Assembly: GCA_023389275.1 (NCBI GenBank)
Contig: JAEWEN010000007.1
Coordinates: 1 to 10,628 of the forward strand
Length of the DNA: 10,628 bases
Source of the DNA: Bacillota bacterium
GTDB taxonomy: Bacteria > Bacillota > Clostridia > Clostridiales > Caloramatoraceae
Direction of reading: 5' to 3'
Below the pieces are notes generated by a model. That model made no database searches, had not been told where the DNA came from, and saw nothing but the letters and a program-made list of their open reading frames with translations. Below, in pieces: positions 6,089 to 10,628 of the stretch. Every line of letters starts with the position of its first letter. The first letter of the stretch is position 1. Position numbers and translations under genes: made by a program.

Positions 6089-6499
6089 TTATGCCTCTGA
6101 AAGTGTTCTGTGGCCTAGTCCTATAGTAATTTCATTAAGGTGAAGTATACCTATACTAAGATAAATAGTAACACTAATATGAACACCTGATCTTGCAATT
6201 CCTATTTTACCTCCAATGTTAAGTCCAAGTGCTTTTGGAGTAACCTGCATTAAAGCCTCCTTAGTAGCTCCTGCAACAGCTCCTTCATGTGCTTCGCATT
6301 CTTTAATAAGACCACTTCTTTTAGCTGCAACAACAGAACGCTCCATTATTTTAGGAATAGACGTTAAAAGGTTTCCACCAATATCTACAGCAGCAGTTAG
6401 TATATTTTTCTCTTTAAAGTATTCTTTAAGAGTATATTCTTCATCTCTATCACATATTGCCATTTTAATAGAAGCATTTACAACTGGTTTAGTATCCAT
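6089..6499 (-). CDS. HutP-family RNA-binding antiterminator/attenuation protein
   Basis: A 136-residue cytoplasmic protein resembling HutP, the hexameric regulator that in Bacillus subtilis binds UAG-rich hut mRNA with L-histidine and Mg2+. The recognisable core is VVAAKRSGLIKECEAHEGAV (57-76), then ATKEALMQ, NIGGKIGIARSGVHISV (94-110) and the C-terminal LHLNEITIGLGHR (119-131). By eye alignment the B. subtilis metal-binding histidines near 73 and 77 fall on glycines here, though His71, His120 and His130 are present. The clostridial branch may thus bind a different ligand. Start ATG 6499 follows GGAGG (6512-6508) by 8 bases; a longer in-frame start at 6541 has no ribosome binding site. No hut catabolic gene lies in the window. 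Instead the ABC importer follows on the same strand, with a UAG-rich attenuator between. Confidence 0.85.
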   Translation of the reverse strand: MDTKPVVNASIKMAICDRDEEYTLKEYFKEKNILTAAVDIGGNLLTSIPKIMERSVVAAKRSGLIKECEAHEGAVAGATKEALMQVTPKALGLNIGGKIGIARSGVHISVTIYLSIGILHLNEITIGLGHRTLSEA

Positions 6500-6561
6500 A
6501 ATAATAACCTCCAAAATTTTAATATACTTATTATATATCAATTTACAATATTGATGAAAAT

Positions 6562-6589
6562 ATTATAAGAAAAAATAGAATTATGTAAA
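6562..6589 (-). promoter_or_regulatory. Predicted hutP promoter
   Basis: On the minus strand TTTACA (6589-6584), a 16-bp spacer and TATAAT (6567-6562). The 5' UTR would be about 55 bases. A second TATAAT closer to the gene, at about 6533, lacks a good -35. Confidence 0.5.
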
Positions 6590-6604
6590 GTTTTGCTATA
6601 TAAT
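6576..6604 (+). promoter_or_regulatory. Predicted promoter of the sensor kinase gene, extended -10
   Basis: TATAAT (6599-6604) lies in a TTTGCTATATAAT context, giving a TGC-TATATA extended -10 reading as well. The -35 (TAGAAT, 6576-6581) is weak. It overlaps the divergent hutP promoter, whose -35 is at 6584-6589 on the other strand. Confidence 0.5.
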
Positions 6605-6639
6605 TTAAACAGCGTAGTTTATTATCAGGGGAGAGGTTT

Positions 6640-8706
6640 ATGAAAAAGAAATGTATATTTGTTTTTTTGGCTTTATTTTTTACATTTTCTACAATAAATG
6701 TATATGCTTTTACAAATGATAAAAAGGTTTTAAGAATAGGAGGAGATATAGGTTATCCTCCTTATGAGTTTATTGATAAAGATGGTGAGTATAAAGGCTT
6801 TAACATTGATATGGTATCTGCTGTTGCTGAGGAGATAGGCTATAAAATAGAGTTTGTGCCACTAACATGGAGTGAGGCAATAGATGCTTTAAGAGAAGGA
6901 AGAATAGATGCTATTCAAGGGGCCAACAAAACTAATGACAGAGAAGAAGAATTTATTTTTAGTAAATCATATACAGCAAATGATCAGGTTATATTTACTT
7001 TAAATGATACAACTTATATTAGCTCTTTATATGATTTAAAGGGAAGAAATGTTGCTGTACAAAAAGGTGATATAGGTGAAGAAATTTTAAATAAAATAGG
7101 TGGAATAAATACTATATCAAGTAGAACAAATAAAGAAGCAATAGACCTACTTTTTAATAAAAAAGTAGAAGCTTTTGTAGGTAATAGATTAGTGGGATTT
7201 TACTATCTGCAAAAGCAAAAGATGCTTAATAAAATAAAAGTTACAGGACAAACTATACAACATGTAGAGTATGGTTTAATGACATTACCTGAAAATAAGG
7301 AAATAATAAGTGTTTTTAATGAAGGTTTAAAAAGCGTAAAAAGAAAAAAGATAGATGAGGAAATAAAGAAGAAATGGTTTGGTGAAGCTATTGTTTACTC
7401 ACCAGATTCATGGAGAAAAATCACATTTACAATAATAACTTCAGGTTTTATTATAAGTATTGGAATAGGTGGAGTTTTATTTGTAAATAGAAGGCTTAAA
7501 AGTAAAGTAAAAGAAAGAACTGTAGAGCTTGAAGAAGCAAATAAAGCATTAAAGGAAAATGAGGAAAGATACAGAAGATTTATAGAGTCTTGTCCTGATG
7601 CTATTTTTGCTCATAGAGAAGATAATATTATATTATTTGTAAATGATGAGGGAAGAAGGTTATTAGAGGCTAAATCTAAAAAAGATATTATAGGAAAGAA
7701 TATAGATAGCTTTTTAGGAGATACGTCTTACTTAGATAAGGTAAGAAATAAAGATTATTATGGAAAAGCACCATATGAAAAAGTTATTAAAACCATTCGT
7801 GGAGAAAGTGTAGATGTTGAAATAAGAAGGTCTTTAATAGACTATGAAGGAGAACAAAGTTTTCTAACAATAGTTACTAATGTTAGTGAAAGAAAAAAGC
7901 TTGTTGATGCTATTGAATATGATAAAATAAAAACAGAGTTTTTTGCTAATATATCTCATGAGCTTAGAACACCATTAAATGTTATACTAGCATCACTTCA
8001 ATTAATGGAAAGAAAAATGGATAACTGTGAAGAAGAGTGTAAGCTTAAAATAGGTTTTAATAATAATATAGAAAACATAAAACACAATTCTCATAGGCTT
8101 TTAAGACTTGTAAATAACTTAATTGATATTACAAAAATAGATTCAGGTTATGTAAGTTTAAATCTTAAAAATGGAAATATAGTAGATGTTATAGAAAACA
8201 CAGTAACCTCTGTAATAGAATATGCACATTTGAAAAATTTAAATGTAGTATTTGACACAGACGTAGAAGAGCTTATAATGGCATATGATGAAGATAAAAT
8301 CGAGAGAATAATGTTAAATCTTTTATCAAACGCTGTTAAGTTTACAGAGGAAAATGGTGAAATCCTTGTAGATATTAAAACCTTTAAAGATAAAATAGAA
8401 ATAAGTGTAATTGATAGTGGCGTTGGAATACCAAAGGATAAATTATTAGTTATATTTGAAAGGTTTAGACAAGTTAATAAGTCTTTAACTAGAAGTTCAG
8501 AGGGAAGTGGAATAGGACTTTCCCTTGTAAAATCATTAGTTGAAATGTTAAATGGAGATATATTAGTTAAAAGTAAATATGGTAAAGGAACAACTTTTGT
8601 AGTAACTCTTCCAAGAACTATTGTAAAAGACGAGGATCAAACAGATAATAGATCATTTATAAAAACTAGTGAAATGACTAATATTGAGTTTTCAGATATA
8701 ACATAA
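6640..8706 (+). CDS. Sensor histidine kinase with extracellular amino-acid-binding-protein domain and PAS domain
   Basis: A 688-residue membrane sensor. A signal peptide (1-23, ending NVYA) precedes a solute-binding domain of the SBP_bac_3 type (about 29-250), with GFNIDMVSAVAEEIGY (53-68) and DAIQGANKTNDREEEFIFSKSY, where Arg101 sits at the usual carboxylate-binding position. One transmembrane helix (about 261-283) leads to a short coiled coil (285-310) and a PAS domain (about 308-420). The kinase core has H440 in FFANISHELRTPLN, the N-box around Asn564, the G1 box D592-S-G-V-G596, the F-box FERF (606-609) and the G2 box G622-S-G-I-G626. There is no receiver domain and no response regulator in the window, so it is an orphan here. 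The ribosome binding site is AGGGGAGAGG. It probably senses an external amino acid or similar ligand. rlmD follows after 23 bases. Confidence 0.93.
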   Translation: MKKKCIFVFLALFFTFSTINVYAFTNDKKVLRIGGDIGYPPYEFIDKDGEYKGFNIDMVSAVAEEIGYKIEFVPLTWSEAIDALREGRIDAIQGANKTNDREEEFIFSKSYTANDQVIFTLNDTTYISSLYDLKGRNVAVQKGDIGEEILNKIGGINTISSRTNKEAIDLLFNKKVEAFVGNRLVGFYYLQKQKMLNKIKVTGQTIQHVEYGLMTLPENKEIISVFNEGLKSVKRKKIDEEIKKKWFGEAIVYSPDSWRKITFTIITSGFIISIGIGGVLFVNRRLKSKVKERTVELEEANKALKENEERYRRFIESCPDAIFAHREDNIILFVNDEGRRLLEAKSKKDIIGKNIDSFLGDTSYLDKVRNKDYYGKAPYEKVIKTIRGESVDVEIRRSLIDYEGEQSFLTIVTNVSERKKLVDAIEYDKIKTEFFANISHELRTPLNVILASLQLMERKMDNCEEECKLKIGFNNNIENIKHNSHRLLRLVNNLIDITKIDSGYVSLNLKNGNIVDVIENTVTSVIEYAHLKNLNVVFDTDVEELIMAYDEDKIERIMLNLLSNAVKFTEENGEILVDIKTFKDKIEISVIDSGVGIPKDKLLVIFERFRQVNKSLTRSSEGSGIGLSLVKSLVEMLNGDILVKSKYGKGTTFVVTLPRTIVKDEDQTDNRSFIKTSEMTNIEFSDIT

Positions 8707-8729
8707 AAATTCTAATTAGGAGTGTAAGA

Positions 8730-10373
8730 ATGGTAAAGAAAAATGATGAATTAGAAGTATATATAGAGGATATGTTATTTCCTAATATAGGAATTACACA
8801 TGTAGATGATAAAAAAGTAAAGATAAAAGGTGGACTTAAAGGGCAAACAGTTAAAATTAGAATATCAAAGAAAAAATCAGATAAAATAGAAGCAAAGATT
8901 ATTGAGGTTTTAAAACCTTCAGATATGGAAATACCAAAACAATGTGTTCATTTTGGTGAATGTGGAGGATGTACTTATCAAAACCTTTCATATGAAAGTC
9001 AGCTTAAACTTAAAGAATCACAAGTTAAGTCAATTATTGATGAGGTTATAGATGATTATAAGTTTTTACCTATAGTTGAAAGTCCATCATCAGTTGAATA
9101 TAGAAATAAAATGGAGTTTTCATTTGGAGACCTTGAAAAAGGTGGAGAGCTTTCACTTGGAATGCATAAAAAAGGTAGCTTTTATGAGGTTGTTACTGTT
9201 AATGGATGTAAAATAATTGATGAGGATTTTAAAAATGTTCTTCTTTGTGTATTAGACTTTTTTAAAGATAAAGACTTAACATATTATAGAACAAGAACAC
9301 ATGAAGGTTATTTAAGACATTTAGTTGTTAGAAAAGCATTTGCAACAGGAGAAATGCTTATAAACTTAGTTACAACATCACAAAAGGAAGTTGATTTAAC
9401 TGAACTTGTAGATAATTTAACTTCACTTAAACTTAGTGGAAAAATAAATGGAATACTTCATACTGTAAATGATACATTATCAGATGTTGTAAAAGTTGAT
9501 GAGCTTAGACTTTTATATGGAAAAGATTATATAGAAGAAAATCTTTTAGGTCTTAAATTTAAAATATCACCATTTTCATTTTTCCAAACAAACTCAAAAG
9601 GAGCAGAACTTTTATATTCTGTAGTTAGAGAGTTTTCAGGAGATATTTCAGGTAAAGAGGTATTTGACCTTTATTCAGGAACAGGAACAATTGCTCAAAT
9701 AATGGCTCCTGTTGCTAAAAAAGTATATGGAATAGAAATAGTTGAAGAAGCAGTTGAAGCAGCTAGGAAAAATGCTAAATTAAATAACTTAGATAATTGT
9801 TATTTTATAGCTGGAGATGTATTAAAGGAAATAGAAAACCTAAAAGGGCAAAAACCAGATTTAATAATTCTTGATCCACCAAGAGAGGGAATACATCCAA
9901 AGGCAATATACAAAATAATAAACTTTAGATGTAAAGAAATAGTATATGTTTCTTGTAAACCAACTTCACTTGCAAAAGACCTTGAGGTATTTAAGGAAAA
10001 TGGATATAAAGTAGAAAAAGTACAATGTGTAGATATGTTCCCATACACAGCTCATGTTGAGACGGTGGTGCTTTTGGGTAGGGAAAAATCAACAGACGAT
10101 ATTGTATATGGTTATGTGGATTATGAGCCGAAGAATGAGGAATATATACAGGATATGAAAGGAAATGCTACGTATAGCGAAATCAAAGACTGGATAAAAG
10201 AAAAGTACGGATTTTCTGTTTCTTCGTTGTATGTTGCTCAAATCAAAGAAAAATATGGCTTTGAGAAGCGTCCTAACTACAATATAGGCGATAAAAAGAA
10301 TAGAGTGCCTAATTGCCCAGCTGAGAAAGAAAAAGCGATTGTAGATGCTTTTAAGCATTTCAGAATGATATGA
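8730..10373 (+). CDS. rlmD: 23S rRNA (uracil-5-)-methyltransferase, RlmD/RumA type, with foreign C-terminal tail
   Basis: An S-adenosylmethionine-dependent enzyme that makes 5-methyluridine in 23S rRNA; Gram-positive relatives (RlmCD) modify U747 and U1939. A TRAM domain (about 6-62) precedes iron-sulfur cysteines C72, C78, C81 and C160. The methyltransferase domain has Gln286 (SFFQTN), motif I FDLYSGTGTI (312-321), LDPPREGI (381-388), the nucleophile Cys409 in YVSCKP and the general-base Glu444 in HVETV. The normal family end would be near residue 452. About 95 extra residues follow (453-547), mostly charged, with YGFSVSSLYVAQIKEKYGF and a CP-AEKEKAIVDAFKHF ending. Base usage changes abruptly at 10063: no CpG before it in the gene, ten after it. 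I infer the 3' end came with a mobile element. ATG 8730 has AGGAG 7 bases upstream. Confidence 0.93.
   Translation: MVKKNDELEVYIEDMLFPNIGITHVDDKKVKIKGGLKGQTVKIRISKKKSDKIEAKIIEVLKPSDMEIPKQCVHFGECGGCTYQNLSYESQLKLKESQVKSIIDEVIDDYKFLPIVESPSSVEYRNKMEFSFGDLEKGGELSLGMHKKGSFYEVVTVNGCKIIDEDFKNVLLCVLDFFKDKDLTYYRTRTHEGYLRHLVVRKAFATGEMLINLVTTSQKEVDLTELVDNLTSLKLSGKINGILHTVNDTLSDVVKVDELRLLYGKDYIEENLLGLKFKISPFSFFQTNSKGAELLYSVVREFSGDISGKEVFDLYSGTGTIAQIMAPVAKKVYGIEIVEEAVEAARKNAKLNNLDNCYFIAGDVLKEIENLKGQKPDLIILDPPREGIHPKAIYKIINFRCKEIVYVSCKPTSLAKDLEVFKENGYKVEKVQCVDMFPYTAHVETVVLLGREKSTDDIVYGYVDYEPKNEEYIQDMKGNATYSEIKDWIKEKYGFSVSSLYVAQIKEKYGFEKRPNYNIGDKKNRVPNCPAEKEKAIVDAFKHFRMI
10063..10373 (+). mobile_element. Putative element-derived 3' end of rlmD (recombination junction)
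   Basis: CpG dinucleotides are absent from 8730 to 10062 and then occur ten times in the last 311 bases of the gene, along with codons not used before it (ACG, CCG, TCG, GCG, CGT). The change falls at the codons for the conserved HVET motif. The 3' ends of rumA/rlmD genes are known integration sites for phages and conjugative elements in streptococci, for example phage Phi-m46.1. No integrase is visible in the window, so the element itself is inferred. Confidence 0.6.
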
Positions 10374-10375
10374 TG

Positions 10376-10409
10376 AAAAGGAGTTCGATTGTGTTCGAAC
10401 TCCTTTTTT
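10376..10409 (+). terminator. Intrinsic terminator after rlmD
   Basis: AAAAGGAGTTCGA (10376-10388) and TCGAACTCCTTTT (10395-10407) form a perfect 13-bp stem with a 6-base loop, running into six T. It starts 3 bases after the stop codon and ends the kinase-rlmD transcription unit. Because it lies downstream of the compositional junction, it would belong to the incoming DNA. Confidence 0.92.
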
Positions 10410-10417
10410 AGATAAAA

Positions 10418-10449
10418 ATATATATGTTGTATTTAAGAGACATATATAT
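10418..10449. repeat. Perfect 10-bp inverted repeat downstream of rlmD
   Basis: ATATATATGT (10418-10427) and ACATATATAT (10440-10449) are perfect arms around a 12-base loop. There is no T-run, so it does not look like a terminator. It could be a binding site within the end of a mobile element. Its AT character leaves chance as an alternative. Confidence 0.4.
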
Positions 10450-10501
10450 GGAAACACGATATGAAAAATATTTTTGAATTTGGGTAGGAAAAATATTGTG
10501 T

Positions 10502-10529
10502 TTGACCTTATCAGATGTTATATTATATG
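10502..10529 (+). promoter_or_regulatory. Candidate rightward promoter near the window edge
   Basis: TTGACC (10502-10507), a 16-bp spacer and TATATG (10524-10529) suggest a promoter reading out of the right edge. The -10 is only a partial match. An ATG at 10603 after AGCGGGG could begin a gene, but only eight codons remain in the window, so no coding call is made. Confidence 0.3.
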
Positions 10530-10555
10530 TAGTCAATTGAATATGACTGTTTCAC

Positions 10556-10580
10556 AACATTGCTTTTTAACAGTAATGTT
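10556..10580 (+). repeat. Hairpin downstream of the candidate rightward promoter
   Basis: AACATTGCT (10556-10564) and AGTAATGTT (10572-10580) pair over 9 positions with one G-U wobble and a 7-base loop. TCCTTTT follows, so it might be a weak attenuator in the leader of a gene lying beyond the window. Confidence 0.4.
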
Positions 10581-10628
10581 TCCTTTTAACGAATAAGCGG
10601 GGATGCTCGCTTTGGCGGTGATACAGGT

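Noticed and set aside
6216..6554. Plus-strand open frame antisense to hutP
   Set aside because: hutP has a good ribosome binding site and family similarity. The antisense frame has neither.
10089..10457. Minus-strand open frame of 122 codons across the rlmD tail and terminator
   Set aside because: It runs antisense through a strong terminator and the rlmD coding end, and its hydrophobic translation has no recognisable features or ribosome binding site.
10603..10628. Start of a new gene at the right edge
   Set aside because: Only eight codons are available, which is too few to support a coding call.
1..10628. CRISPR array, tRNA or rRNA genes, or a complete insertion sequence
   Set aside because: No regularly spaced repeats, no tRNA-like or rRNA sequence and no transposase were found on either strand.

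Overview
This window looks like the chromosome of a low-GC Firmicute, most likely Clostridium sensu stricto or a close relative. It is extremely AT-rich. It uses strong AGGAGG-type ribosome binding sites, carries a clostridial-type 2[4Fe-4S] ferredoxin, and has AT-rich promoters close to the sigma-A consensus.

Layout, left to right. (1) Positions 1-403 are a gene-free AT-rich stretch ending in a promoter and a 5'-UTR hairpin. They are followed by the ferredoxin gene (404-571, +) and its terminator. (2) A divergent NCS2-family (nucleobase-type) permease lies at 805-2142 (+). It converges on a GntR/UTRA regulator (2200-2949, -), and the two share one bidirectional terminator. (3) A three-gene ABC importer operon runs on the minus strand: lipoprotein binding protein (4811-5830), permease (3918-4811) and ATPase (3149-3943). 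The genes overlap, and the ATPase appears to start at CTG. (4) Upstream of the importer is a consensus promoter (TTGACA, 17 bp, TATAAT) and a leader of about 215 nt. The leader has a closing helix, alternative internal stems, a dense run of UAG triplets, an antiterminator strand and an intrinsic terminator. (5) Just upstream on the same strand is a HutP-family gene (6089-6499, -). (6) Divergent from hutP is an amino-acid-binding-protein/PAS sensor histidine kinase (6640-8706, +), followed after 23 bp by an RlmD/RumA-type 23S rRNA uracil methyltransferase (8730-10373, +). A perfect terminator closes this pair. (7) Positions 10411-10628 hold non-coding DNA with inverted repeats and a candidate rightward promoter.

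Two parts stand out. The first is the hutP-importer pair. HutP of Bacillus subtilis binds UAG triplets in RNA when charged with histidine, and here a HutP relative sits directly upstream of an attenuator leader crowded with UAG triplets. The cluster overlaps the strand that would form the antiterminator. The arrangement therefore predicts TRAP-like logic, in which ligand-charged protein covers the triplets, the terminator forms and the importer is shut off. This is inference from sequence layout. The second is the 3' end of rlmD. There is no CpG dinucleotide from 8730 to 10062, then ten from 10063 to 10373. The change falls at the conserved HVET codons, and about 95 residues of foreign-looking tail follow. 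This fits an rlmD whose 3' end was replaced by a mobile element integrated at that codon, with the element probably lying to the right of the window.

The genes between these two regions suggest a small-molecule uptake and sensing neighbourhood: a permease, a ligand-sensing GntR protein, an ABC importer, an RNA-binding regulator and an extracellular-ligand sensor kinase. No substrate can be read from the sequence alone.
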